From assembly GCF_025717515.1 (NCBI RefSeq), contig NZ_JAJIRN010000008.1:360918-424917 (forward strand): DNA of 64,000 nt, read 5' to 3'. Below are positions 53,964 to 61,858 of this stretch, one piece after another. The stretch's first letter is position 1, and every line of letters begins with the position of its first letter. The DNA is from Roseateles oligotrophus (GTDB lineage: Bacteria; Pseudomonadota; Gammaproteobacteria; Burkholderiales; Burkholderiaceae_C). The position numbers and the translations under genes were made by a program. The notes below the pieces were generated by a model. It saw nothing but the letters and a program-made list of their open reading frames with translations, made no database searches and had not been told where the DNA came from.

Positions 53964-54305
53964 ATGAAACACATCATTCAATCCTCAAAAGACCTTGGTT
54001 TCGCGCTGCGTGCGACGCGTAAGAGCGCTAGGGTCAGGCTGGACGACTTGGCGCATACGGCGGGTGTCAGCAAACAGACCGCCGTAAATCTTGAAAAAGG
54101 TTTGTCAACAGTTCAACTGGGTAAGGTGCTCCAGCTCTTGGCGGAGGTCGGTCTCACGCTCAGCGTTGACTTGCCGGAATCGGCCCTGCCGGCCTTGCAG
54201 CGTGTTCAACGGGAAGCTCTGGAACGCTCCCTAGGCTCTCTCGGCTCAGACCCGGATGACCGAGGTTCGGGGAGTTCGGTGAACACGGGGAGTGCCACCG
54301 AGTGA
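53964..54305 (+). CDS. HipB-like XRE-family antitoxin/regulator (orphan)
   Basis: 113 residues. A Cro/C1-type helix-turn-helix occupies residues ~8-65 (LGFALRATRKSARVRLDDLA, then VSKQTAVNLEKG). STVQLGKVLQLLAEVGLTL follows, the segment that typifies HipB antitoxins, which repress the hipBA operon and neutralise the HipA kinase. The C-terminus is a Ser/Gly/Asp-rich tail. No HipA kinase follows: the next 300 bases are non-coding and then comes the IS21-type element. It is either a stranded antitoxin or a stand-alone regulator. Confidence 0.75.
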   Translation: MKHIIQSSKDLGFALRATRKSARVRLDDLAHTAGVSKQTAVNLEKGLSTVQLGKVLQLLAEVGLTLSVDLPESALPALQRVQREALERSLGSLGSDPDDRGSGSSVNTGSATE

Positions 54306-54611
54306 CCATGCGCAAGCGCTAACTTTCATGAATCAAGAGCGACGCCTCGGATGATGAAAGACTTACGCCCTTTTCATCTAATTGCTCCAATCCTCAAGCC
54401 TTTTCACGTTAAGCGTCATGTGGTGTTAGCGACGGCGCCGATCCGCTGTTATTCGGCGGTGAGGACGCGGTTTTTGGTCCTTGGCCGGCAGTGCCTGGTT
54501 CGGCCAAGCAAGCCCCAAAGACAAAGCCCCTTCATCGGGGCTTTGTCTTTGGGGTCGACCTTTGATCTTGAATGAAGAACTCAGCGGCGCCGTCCGCTAT
54601 CCCGAGGCGCG
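54306..54611. other. intergenic stretch with a long hairpin
   Basis: No gene recognised between the antitoxin and the IS21-type element except the perfect hairpin at 54513-54554. The missing HipA partner would be expected here, but no similarity to it is visible. Confidence 0.5.
54513..54554. repeat. perfect 18-bp stem hairpin
   Basis: CCCCAAAGACAAAGCCCC (54513-54530), a six-base loop, and its exact complement (54537-54554). No T run follows on either strand, so it is not a standard terminator by itself, although it could stop transcription coming out of the neighbouring genes or mark the end of a mobile unit. Confidence 0.7.
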
Positions 54612-54818
54612 TCAGAACGGCTCGCCCGGCTCGAATTCCAGCGAGTCGTCTGCCGTCATCAATTGTTCGCGCCAGGCTTGCTGAATGTGAGGCCCATAAC
54701 GCGCCCAGAGCGAATCCCGCAGGTATTCCACAGCCTCGAATACCGCCAGTGCTTGTTCAGGCGTCCAGTGGCTGGGCAGGGTTCGCGGCTTGTTCGCTCG
54801 GCTTCGGCGCGTCTTCAT
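54612..54818 (-). CDS. small accessory ORF of the IS21-type element
   Basis: 68 residues: a basic start, then a helical stretch (LPSHWTPEQALAVFEAVEYL, and DSLWARYGPHIQQAWREQL) and an acidic tail. Its ATG overlaps the istB stop by 4 bases, so it is translated with the transposition genes. I recall similar short ORFs behind istB in Burkholderiales. Role unknown. Confidence 0.7.
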   Translation of the reverse strand: MKTRRSRANKPRTLPSHWTPEQALAVFEAVEYLRDSLWARYGPHIQQAWREQLMTADDSLEFEPGEPF

Positions 54819-55645
54819 GTCGCCTCCTTTCCTGCCCGTTTGGGCGCGCCTTTGATAGGCCCGGCCGGCTTGGCTTGTCGCCTTGATTTGGTGATATCAG
54901 CTCGTTCGTCGGCCTCCTTCTTCCGGTACGACGGGCCTTCGATGCGCACCACTTCCGCCCTGTGCATCAGCCGGTCAACCAGCGACACCACGCAGGCCGC
55001 ATTGGGAAACACCTCGCCCCACTCTGCAAAGGCCCGGTTGGTCGTCACCACCGTGCTCTTGTGCAGGTAGCGCCTGCTGATCAGCTCAAACAGCAAGTCA
55101 GCATGCCGGTTCGAGTACGACAGGTAGCCCACTTCGTCGATGACCAGCAAATCCGGCGCGGCGTAGTGCTTGAGCCTTCGGCGCAAGGCCGTGTCGCTGT
55201 CCAGCGCTGCCAATTCGCCCAGCAAAGCGCCTGCCGTGATGAACAGCGCCTTGTGGCCGGCCAACACGGCTTGGTAGCCGATATTGCAGGCGCACATCGA
55301 TTTGCCCACGCCATTGGGCCCGACCAGCACGACGTTGCTGGCGTCCGCCATGAAGTCCAGCGTCATCAGCTCTTCGATGGCTGCCCGGTCGCACTGCGTG
55401 GGCCATTGCCAGTCGAAGTCTGCCAGCGGCTTGAACCGGCCGATGTGGGCGGCGCGCAGCCGGCGCTCCAGGCTGCGGCGGGACCGCTCTTGCGCCTCCC
55501 AGCCGAGTAACTCGGCAACCCAGCGGGCTCGCTCGGGTTCGGCCATCACCTCCGACCACCGGCTCAGCAAGCCATGCAGGTGCAAGCCGGCCGCTTGTGT
55601 ATGAAGATCGGCGCTCAGAATCGGCGGGGGCTCAAGTCTCATCAT
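54815..55645 (-). CDS. istB: IstB-like transposition ATPase
   Basis: 276-residue AAA+ ATPase (DnaC/IstB type) that guides the IS21 transposase to target DNA. Walker A GPNGVGKSMCA, Walker B LLVIDEVGYL, a sensor-like VVTTNRAFAEW and a basic C-terminal tail. The start is the double ATG at 55645/55642, which overlaps the end of istA by about 14 bases; the longer open frame upstream lies within istA. Confidence 0.93.
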   Translation of the reverse strand: MMRLEPPPILSADLHTQAAGLHLHGLLSRWSEVMAEPERARWVAELLGWEAQERSRRSLERRLRAAHIGRFKPLADFDWQWPTQCDRAAIEELMTLDFMADASNVVLVGPNGVGKSMCACNIGYQAVLAGHKALFITAGALLGELAALDSDTALRRRLKHYAAPDLLVIDEVGYLSYSNRHADLLFELISRRYLHKSTVVTTNRAFAEWGEVFPNAACVVSLVDRLMHRAEVVRIEGPSYRKKEADERADITKSRRQAKPAGPIKGAPKRAGKEAT

Positions 55646-57125
55646 CACTCTCCTTGCGGTCATAGGAGTCCAGCTTGTGCGGGCGCACTGGCGCATCGCG
55701 GCGGGCTACGTGCTCGGGCAGGATCAGCGCGGTGGGCGGCGGCTGCCCGTCTGCTTGGGCGGCCCGCTCCAGCGCATGGCGCACCGAATTCGGGTGCGGC
55801 ACGTTGGCGGCCAGCGCCTCCAGCATGGCGGCCTGCAGCGCCGCTGCGCTGTAACGCTCCAGCAGGCGCAGCAACGAGGCGGTGATTGAGCCGAGGTTAT
55901 GGCCGCGCTCGGCAGCCCGCCGCAGCAGCTCGGTGCTGGCCGGCACGGCGGCGCTCAACCGGTCACAGGCTCTGTGCGCACGGGCTTTGTGTTTGCAATC
56001 CACCAACGTCTGGATGTGAACGGGATTCTCGATCTGCTCCGCCTTATCCCAGCTGCGAACATGAACCGCCAGCTCTTGGGTGCCGTCCAATATCCGTACG
56101 CACTGCTCATCGGCCAGCAAGCTCACGGTTCGGCGCACATGGGTGTGCGGCACCGAATAGTCGTTCAGATCAAACCGGGCATAAGGCGTCTTGCCGATGA
56201 CCACGGCCAGCCGCTCGCCCACGGCGTAGTCGTGCACCGGCAAAGGCAATAAGTGAGCCCGTTCGACCTCAAAGGCCTGCTGCACGCTCAAGCTTGTGTC
56301 CTGGGGCCAGCGCCGCTTTGAAGCTTGGCCCTCGCACCAGGTCCGGGCCTGCGCGTTGAGGTCGGCCAGGTCGGTGAACTCGCGGGCCGCAAAGAAGTTG
56401 TCTCGAACGTAGCGGATCGAGCGCTCGACCCGCCCCTTCTCGTTGCCCCTGGCCACGGCCACCGGGCGTGGCTCGTACAGATGGTGAGCGGCGAACTTGA
56501 GTAACCCCGGATTGAAGCGGATCGCATCGCCCACACGTTCCAGCACGGCGCTCTTGAGGTTGTCGTACAGCAGCACCCGCGCCACCCCGCCAAACGCCGC
56601 AAACGCCTCCACATGGCCACGCAAGAAGGCGTCCATGCGGGCGTCGAGGAAGAAGCGCAGGAAGATCCGGCGCGAGTAGCTCAGCACCATCACGAAGGCC
56701 ATCAGCGGGCGGCGGGCACGGCCAATTTGAAGATGGCCAAAGTGCCCCCAGTCAACCTGCGCTTGCTCACCCGGCAAGGTGAGCAGACGCAGATAAGCCT
56801 CGGCCGCCGGGCGAGGCCGCAGCTCGGCAATAAGGTGGCGGAAGTGCGATTCGCTGCCCACGTACCCCCGCTCGCTGACCATGGCATACACGCGTGCAGC
56901 GGTGAGCGTGGGGAACTTGATCAAGGTCTCCATGATGAAGGGGCGGTAGGCGTCAATGCGGCTGGGTCGCAGCGCGGATGGCGGCACGGGTGACCCACTG
57001 GCAGCGAGCACGCGCCGCACGGTGTCGCGGTGCACATGCAATTGCCGGGCGATGGTGCCGACCCGCCACTTCTCGGCGTTACGCAGGCGCAGAATCTGCG
57101 CGGCCAAATCAGGGGCTATGGTCAT
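55632..57125 (-). CDS. istA: IS21-type transposase IstA
   Basis: 497-residue DDE transposase. N-terminal helix-turn-helix (~residues 5-45; WRVGTIARQLHVHRDTVRRVL), then the integrase core with first Asp in QVDWGHFG, second in LLYDNLKSAV and Glu in RPVAVARGNEKGRVERSIRYVR (the EKG motif), followed by a C-terminal beta domain and helix. No frameshift is visible. The ATG at 57125 is preferred to upstream in-frame codons, as family similarity starts at MTIAPDLAAQI. Confidence 0.93.
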   Translation of the reverse strand: MTIAPDLAAQILRLRNAEKWRVGTIARQLHVHRDTVRRVLAASGSPVPPSALRPSRIDAYRPFIMETLIKFPTLTAARVYAMVSERGYVGSESHFRHLIAELRPRPAAEAYLRLLTLPGEQAQVDWGHFGHLQIGRARRPLMAFVMVLSYSRRIFLRFFLDARMDAFLRGHVEAFAAFGGVARVLLYDNLKSAVLERVGDAIRFNPGLLKFAAHHLYEPRPVAVARGNEKGRVERSIRYVRDNFFAAREFTDLADLNAQARTWCEGQASKRRWPQDTSLSVQQAFEVERAHLLPLPVHDYAVGERLAVVIGKTPYARFDLNDYSVPHTHVRRTVSLLADEQCVRILDGTQELAVHVRSWDKAEQIENPVHIQTLVDCKHKARAHRACDRLSAAVPASTELLRRAAERGHNLGSITASLLRLLERYSAAALQAAMLEALAANVPHPNSVRHALERAAQADGQPPPTALILPEHVARRDAPVRPHKLDSYDRKESDDET

Positions 57126-57639
57126 GGCGCGGCCTTGTGAATGATGTGGCGCGCGCCGTGGCACGCTGGCCGTGGCGCAAGAAGTCTTGACGCAACCAGC
57201 CGGTCAGCGGTGCGGCGCAGTGGCGGCAGTGCCCGAGTGGCGCGGGCGTGGGCGGGGAAGTGGCGGACGGCGCAGCAGCAACAGGCAGCGGGCCGAGATC
57301 CGCATCTGCCGCGCTTGCCGAACTTGCTGAGGCTGTATCTTGGGTCCATGTGACCAGTGGAGCCGCAACACCCCCGGCCGGGCAACCCTGGTGCGTCACA
57401 TTCTCGACACGGCGGCCAGACTGCCGCTGGCGCCACCGTCGTGTCCGAGCGGCATGGGCCAACCGACCCGGGCGGGATCGCTGATACCGACTGGAGGCCT
57501 CACGCCGCGCAACCTCACGGTAACGACGCCAACACGAACGGCCGCAATAGAGATTGCCGTGGTCACAGTGGCTGCACAACGCCACTTGGACGCGACACCC
57601 TGCGCAGAGGAATAGACGGGCAGGACGATCCATGTGCAC
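57109..57639 (-). CDS. Cys-rich accessory ORF of the IS21-type element
   Basis: 176 residues. The first ~40 contain seven Cys and one His in CxxC-like pairs (LFLCAGCRVQVALCSHCDHG, then YCGRSC), a likely zinc-binding fold. A highly basic segment (RYQRSRPGRLAHAARTRRWR) suited to nucleic-acid binding follows, then a Ser/Ala/Pro linker and another CRHCAAP. It overlaps the istA start by 17 bases. Similar ORFs occur with IS21-type elements in this bacterial order, as far as I recall. Function unproven. Confidence 0.65.
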   Translation of the reverse strand: MHMDRPARLFLCAGCRVQVALCSHCDHGNLYCGRSCWRRYREVARREASSRYQRSRPGRLAHAARTRRWRQRQSGRRVENVTHQGCPAGGVAAPLVTWTQDTASASSASAADADLGPLPVAAAPSATSPPTPAPLGHCRHCAAPLTGWLRQDFLRHGQRATARATSFTRPRHDHSP

Positions 57640-58103
57640 ACCCCGGATTCACCGAAGGTGCTGGACGGACTCGTCCCGGCGCGCCACACTCTCATGGCAC
57701 CGCCTTCAACGGCACGGTGTCGGGCGCGGCGCGGTCGTCAAGCTTGCCGGCTGGAGGAAGACCGCTGCCGCGCCCACCTGCTTCGGCATTGCCGGTTTGT
57801 ACCGGATGCGCTGGCACGAATGTCAATCCGCCTCAGAGCCCCGTTCCGCCGGGCCTCAACCAGCAGGCATTGAGTGCCACCGCACCAAACGATTGATCCA
57901 CAGAGCGATACCGCCGCAGGCCAATGAGCTCGTTCGCCATCGGCCTTGCCTTGAAAGCTTCAAAGCAATACTTGACTCAGTGAGCACCGGATCAAAACCG
58001 CGTCCTCACCAGCGAATAGGAGCGGTTCTTGGTCAGCGTTCACATGTGGACGAGACGCTAATGGGCATTCTTAGTGAGGGTCGCACCTGGTCGGCGTCAA
58101 CTA

Positions 58104-58122
58104 CCCTGGCCGCCGGCCAGGG
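58104..58122. repeat. palindrome adjoining repeat copy B
   Basis: CCCTGGCCG and CGGCCAGGG around a single C. It lies 21 bases upstream of repeat copy B and has no equivalent in front of copy A. Confidence 0.5.
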
Positions 58123-58143
58123 TAATTTTCGCCAACCACGCAC

Positions 58144-58217
58144 CATTTCCGGGAATTCCGCTTTTAGCGAATCGTCCCCACAAATCGGAATTCCCAGAAT
58201 CGAGATGGCGCTCGCGA
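58144..58217 (+). repeat. palindrome-bearing repeat, copy B
   Basis: Second copy of the repeat at 53301-53374, same orientation. Its arms GGAATTCCG and CGGAATTCC are more regular than those of copy A, with the core CTTTTAGCGAATC between them. The two copies bracket the HipB-like gene and the IS21-type element. Confidence 0.6.
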
Positions 58218-58738
58218 ACGCATAGTCCACCATTGTCGACAATGTGCGTATTCTGTCGAAAAAGGCCATCAAGCTCGCGGCGACAGCAGTTCGGCAAAAA
58301 TCGACCTCTCAGATCGCCCCAGAAGCGCCGATCTCGACAACGGCAAGGGTCTACGCACCCTTGAAATGGCGCCTCAAAACATGCCTGGCGACTTTTTCAA
58401 CAGAATGTGCCCAAAGCGGGCTCTCGTATCAAACCTGGAGTGACCAGCCGTTGCGAGTCGGCTCGAACGCCCGGTTATGCCTTTACGAGCTTTGCTATTT
58501 GGCTTTTCAACTCACCGCCAACAGTGACGCCACGCTGATAGCTCGCGGAATGAGTATTGTGGGGTGTCGCTTCATGCTCACGGCAATCCAGCAATCCGTC
58601 CGCAATACCTTTCTTGAAAGACAACCCATGTCCGTGAGGAATTTCTGGAATTGCAATATGAATAGTTGCCATAGGGCTTGACCAAGTAGGTTCTACTTAA
58701 AAAGCGAGTGTTGGATACGGACATTTTCCTGAGGTCTT

Positions 58739-59113
58739 CTATTTGCCGCAATCCACTCCACGATGTAGGCATAGAAAGGTTGTTGGGCATTGTTCAAAGG
58801 CATTCATCTTGAGTTGGCGAGGCGATGCATTTTTATTGAACGCGCCAAGGCTGATGGCTAGTGCGTACGTAACTGCACGATCATTTTTTCCATCTTTCTC
58901 AAGTACAGGGTGCTGTTTAACGAGGTCATCCCATGAGGGCTGACCTAAGTTGTCTCGTGCCTCCGCAACGGCTTCAATCGCAAGGGCATACGCGCGGCAA
59001 TGTTCCCCAATTGTCGCTGGTCGAGAAGGCTTACTCATGTAAAAGAAAGCTGCACCGGCGATTGCCAAGAGAAGCGCTGTAGCCGAAATGGCAATGGTCT
59101 TGTTGATCTTCAA
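58739..59113 (-). CDS. hypothetical membrane-anchored protein, 124 aa
   Basis: Starts with TTG at 59113, with AAGGA 9 bases upstream. A single N-terminal hydrophobic helix (residues ~7-25) acts as signal anchor or uncleaved signal, followed by a ~95-residue soluble domain. Four Cys (in EHCRAYA, EQCPTTFLCLH and VDCGK) could form disulfides, so a periplasmic site is likely. No domain recognised. It is downstream of the WYL regulator on the same strand with a 174-base gap. Confidence 0.55.
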   Translation of the reverse strand: MKINKTIAISATALLLAIAGAAFFYMSKPSRPATIGEHCRAYALAIEAVAEARDNLGQPSWDDLVKQHPVLEKDGKNDRAVTYALAISLGAFNKNASPRQLKMNAFEQCPTTFLCLHRGVDCGK

Positions 59114-59287
59114 TTGTCAATTTCCTTCTGGTTGAAATGCATAACGTGCTGTATACCGCCGCCCTGCCGTGCTTTCGAATGACGGGACCTGGCGTAAACA
59201 GACTTCTTCTCCGTGCGCAAATTGAATCCACTGACACTGCGGTGGTAGGTGCGCTGCCAAATGTAAATGCATCTTCAAACCCCAATA

Positions 59288-60208
59288 TCAGGGCAACTCA
59301 CGAACAATACCTTCAGAGTAATCCTGAATTTCATAAATAAGTTGCCTTTGAAGTTCAGCCGGACTGTGAATCCTCAGGTGCGGAATCCAATACTTGACAA
59401 TCGGGATTACTTGGTTCGGATGTACCGCTTGGACAGCCAACTGAAGGCTCCCGTTTGGAAATTCCTTCTCTATCACTTGATTAGAGATTAGCTTTCGCCG
59501 TTTAAAATATGGAGCCGCCTCAGCGTCAACCATTATTACTATTCGTTGCGTCTCGGCGCCAAACCATATGCCATCATCATTGTTTACTGCCTCCAAGAGT
59601 TTAGCGTCATGTTCGAATGACTTTGAGTCGTCGATCAGTAACTGTTGAATCAGGCCAAAGGAAAAAGTTTTGGGGCGGTCCGCATGCTTCGCCGCCAAAT
59701 ACCAAATCCCCTTGTGATTGACCAGTTTATAGGGTTCAACTTGATCATAGTTTTTAGAGGAATATTTTTTCTTGTACTCAAAACTTATTCTATTTCGCCC
59801 TCGTATGGCGGATCTGATAATGCTGTAGTTGGCGCCAGAAGGATTGATGTTTTCAAGATGATGCCCTTTTATCAGTATTGTTTTTTTCGGGTCATTCCTG
59901 GCCAATTCGGACAGTAGATCTAGGCTTAGATCCGGAAAAAGATGCGTGCCCCCGATGTTGTCAACGATATTCTTGGCATCGGTACTGCTGTATGCACCAA
60001 GGATATTTGGATTCAAGAAGTAGGCATAGCCTTCCGTCTCCAATCCAAATTCACTGAGTCTCTCTAAATCCCGCAAAATCGTACTCTTGCTAACGGAAAA
60101 CTCGGCAACCAACTGCCGAGTGGTCAAGCGATGGCCGTCAAAGAGGAGTTTCAATATCCGTACAAGCCGGACGGCAAGTTTGATGCCTTTGGGGCTAGCT
60201 TTAGCCAT
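59288..60208 (-). CDS. WYL-domain transcriptional regulator
   Basis: 306 residues. N-terminal winged helix (~residues 10-65; LTTRQLVAEFSVSKSTILRDLERL), a WYL domain in the middle (~140-205; FEYKKKYSS, VEPYKLVNHKGIWYLAAKH) that binds a nucleic-acid or nucleotide ligand in related proteins, and a C-terminal WCX-like extension (~225-300; GSLQLAVQAVHPNQVIPIVKYWIP). WYL regulators such as BrxR and CapW control phage-defence operons, but others regulate unrelated genes. It is 6 bases after the small membrane protein gene. The DNA is less GC-rich than the chromosome core, a sign of acquisition. Confidence 0.85.
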   Translation of the reverse strand: MAKASPKGIKLAVRLVRILKLLFDGHRLTTRQLVAEFSVSKSTILRDLERLSEFGLETEGYAYFLNPNILGAYSSTDAKNIVDNIGGTHLFPDLSLDLLSELARNDPKKTILIKGHHLENINPSGANYSIIRSAIRGRNRISFEYKKKYSSKNYDQVEPYKLVNHKGIWYLAAKHADRPKTFSFGLIQQLLIDDSKSFEHDAKLLEAVNNDDGIWFGAETQRIVIMVDAEAAPYFKRRKLISNQVIEKEFPNGSLQLAVQAVHPNQVIPIVKYWIPHLRIHSPAELQRQLIYEIQDYSEGIVRELP

Positions 60209-60214
60209 CGAGAT

Positions 60215-60391
60215 TTACTTTCCCAAACTACGTCTATAGATCGTTGTTGCAAGCCAGGCCAGCCCGAGCAGTAGCGCGAACCCTAAAGCTCCAATCAAAG
60301 AAACGGACAACACCCTGACCAGAACGAAGAGGGCGCCAAGCTTGGCTGCCATAGCCAATAGACCGACGAGTGCGCTGAAAAGCCAAACCAT
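60215..60391 (-). CDS. small membrane protein, 58 aa
   Basis: Two closely spaced hydrophobic helices (residues ~2-26 and ~28-50) and a short basic tail (YRRSLGK), giving a two-pass inner-membrane protein with almost no loops. The ATG at 60391 has AGGA 8 bases upstream; the open frame continues to a GTG at 60424 without better signals. It lies 6 bases in front of the WYL regulator gene and is probably cotranscribed. No family recognised. Confidence 0.6.
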   Translation of the reverse strand: MVWLFSALVGLLAMAAKLGALFVLVRVLSVSLIGALGFALLLGLAWLATTIYRRSLGK

Positions 60392-60557
60392 TTGTGTATT
60401 CCTGTTCACGTTGAGGAGATACACATTGTTGGACTAGGGTGCGTCAGGTTGTGACGCGACAGATGGGCTGAAAGAAAAATTTCAGCGCTCGCCCGAAAAT
60501 TTGTTTTCAGAGCGTTTCTGAAAAGCGCATCGACCAGGTATTGATTGGGTGCCGTGC

Positions 60558-61682
60558 TTACACACCCGAACAGGAGGGACGTAGCACAGCCCCGTCAGCG
60601 GTGACCCAAACAGGCCCGTCAGAGTGAACCTCTTGGGCTTCAGCCTCAATTCTTGACAAAAACTCGCTTGATCGGAGGCCTTGATCGTTCAAAAATTTGA
60701 AGTGCGCGGCGAAGCTGCCCAGCACCACATCCTTGGCGAGCAACTTTCGAGCAAGCTTCAGCGGGTCGGTGTCCAAAGAAAACTTGGGCAGTTTGAGCAT
60801 GGACGACTCCCCTGCACGAAACCGCAGCTCATCCAGCCACAACAAGCCTTTGTCCTCTTCATTTGCAAAGTCTAAGAGCGAGATGAGTTCAGCAGTGGGC
60901 ATCACTTCAAGGTAGCGCGGATGGAGCAGGCGTTCTGGTTTTTCACCCAAAGCAACGTCCTTGCAGTAAGTGCGCACATTTTCCCGCCAAACTTGATGAT
61001 GGGTGTCGAACGCTTGACTTGCCGACTGACCAAGCCCCAACTCGTTGGAAACCAGGCCGTGGCCGACCATGGAAATGGACCAGCTATCGTCCAACGCTTC
61101 ACGGTCTTCAGATTGGTCAAGTTTGTTCCAAAGGCGCTCGTATTCGTGTTGCAAGCACAAGAATTTGTCCTTGCTTTGAATCAGCATGTCCTGTCGGAGT
61201 CCAGGATCTGAAGTCAATTGAGCAGTTTGAAGGGTGTCAATTGCCGCTTTGAGTTGGCCGTATGTCACAGCTTCGAGTAGATGGTTGGTCTTGCGGGTGT
61301 TCTTTTCTATACGGTCGACCGCCGCTCTGATCTCGCCCATCTTGCGGTTCAGAAACAAAAAGCCAGATACGGAGACAACCAAACCCAACCCCGAAAACGC
61401 TGTAGTTGCCATCGATAGTTGCATCACTTGGCCCAGCTTCGCGGATACGCGGTCGAGCTTGAGGCCCATCGTGTGCAATTGATAGGCCTGAAACGCCTCA
61501 GCAATCCAACTGAGCCCGGGCATCAAATTCAATGCATTTGACGGCACAACCAAGTGGCTCACGATCCGCCCACTCATATCTCGAACGACGCCGCCATGCA
61601 GACGATATGCTCCGCTCAGCAAGCCGAGCAGAACATCCTTGGGAATCATTCGCGATACAGCAACTCCGGCAACTCCAATCAT
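60558..61682 (-). CDS. unknown coiled-coil membrane protein, 374 aa
   Basis: The ATG at 61682 has GGGAGG 5 bases upstream. Residues ~1-45 are mixed hydrophobic with DMSGRIVSHLVVPS. A hydrophobic Ser/Gly-rich segment (~92-112; MATTAFSGLGLVVSVSGFLFL) is one membrane helix, followed by NRKMGEIRAAVDRIEKNTRK, a heptad-like coiled coil. The remaining ~250 residues are soluble and helical with several Trp and Cys. No enzyme motif is visible. It is the third gene of a leftward cluster after two glycine-zipper proteins, 176 bases downstream of the second, so it may have its own promoter. Function unknown. Confidence 0.65.
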   Translation of the reverse strand: MIGVAGVAVSRMIPKDVLLGLLSGAYRLHGGVVRDMSGRIVSHLVVPSNALNLMPGLSWIAEAFQAYQLHTMGLKLDRVSAKLGQVMQLSMATTAFSGLGLVVSVSGFLFLNRKMGEIRAAVDRIEKNTRKTNHLLEAVTYGQLKAAIDTLQTAQLTSDPGLRQDMLIQSKDKFLCLQHEYERLWNKLDQSEDREALDDSWSISMVGHGLVSNELGLGQSASQAFDTHHQVWRENVRTYCKDVALGEKPERLLHPRYLEVMPTAELISLLDFANEEDKGLLWLDELRFRAGESSMLKLPKFSLDTDPLKLARKLLAKDVVLGSFAAHFKFLNDQGLRSSEFLSRIEAEAQEVHSDGPVWVTADGAVLRPSCSGV

Positions 61683-61858
61683 TGCGGCCTCCCATTGATT
61701 CTTGTTGATTTGACTTCAGCCTCATGCCGCAGCCATTTTTTGGTCGGCCCGTGCAGGCTGCTGAAATGCCAGCATCCCGGCACGAGCAGTCTTCCTTTGA
61801 TCTGTCCAATTTAATTGGGCCATGCCAGCTTAGGAAACGAACCGGCCTCCACACGTTT

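Larger units (their letters stand above)
54612..57639 (-). mobile_element. IS21-type insertion element with accessory ORFs
   Basis: Four leftward, mutually overlapping genes (a Cys-rich ORF, istA, istB and a small downstream ORF) form one unit of about 3 kb. Terminal inverted repeats and target duplications could not be identified by reading, so the limits given are those of the genes. The element is apparently intact and GC-rich compared with its surroundings. Confidence 0.8.
57640..58738. other. no supported gene; palindromes and repeat copy B
   Basis: About 1.1 kb between the IS21-type unit and the next gene. Frames up to 145 codons are open (for example 58244-58681 on the plus strand), but composition is unlike protein and no motifs are recognisable. 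The stretch contains a perfect 9-bp-arm palindrome (58104-58122), repeat copy B (58144-58217) and the 14-base palindrome CATTGTCGACAATG (58231-58244). Confidence 0.5.

Noticed and set aside
57357..57896. Plus-strand frame opposite the Cys-rich IS21 accessory ORF
   Set aside because: The minus-strand frame has ordered Cys pairs and overlaps istA in the expected way; the plus frame is a shadow.
58244..58681. 145-codon plus-strand frame
   Set aside because: It begins inside palindromic DNA next to repeat copy B, and its composition and lack of motifs do not support a protein.
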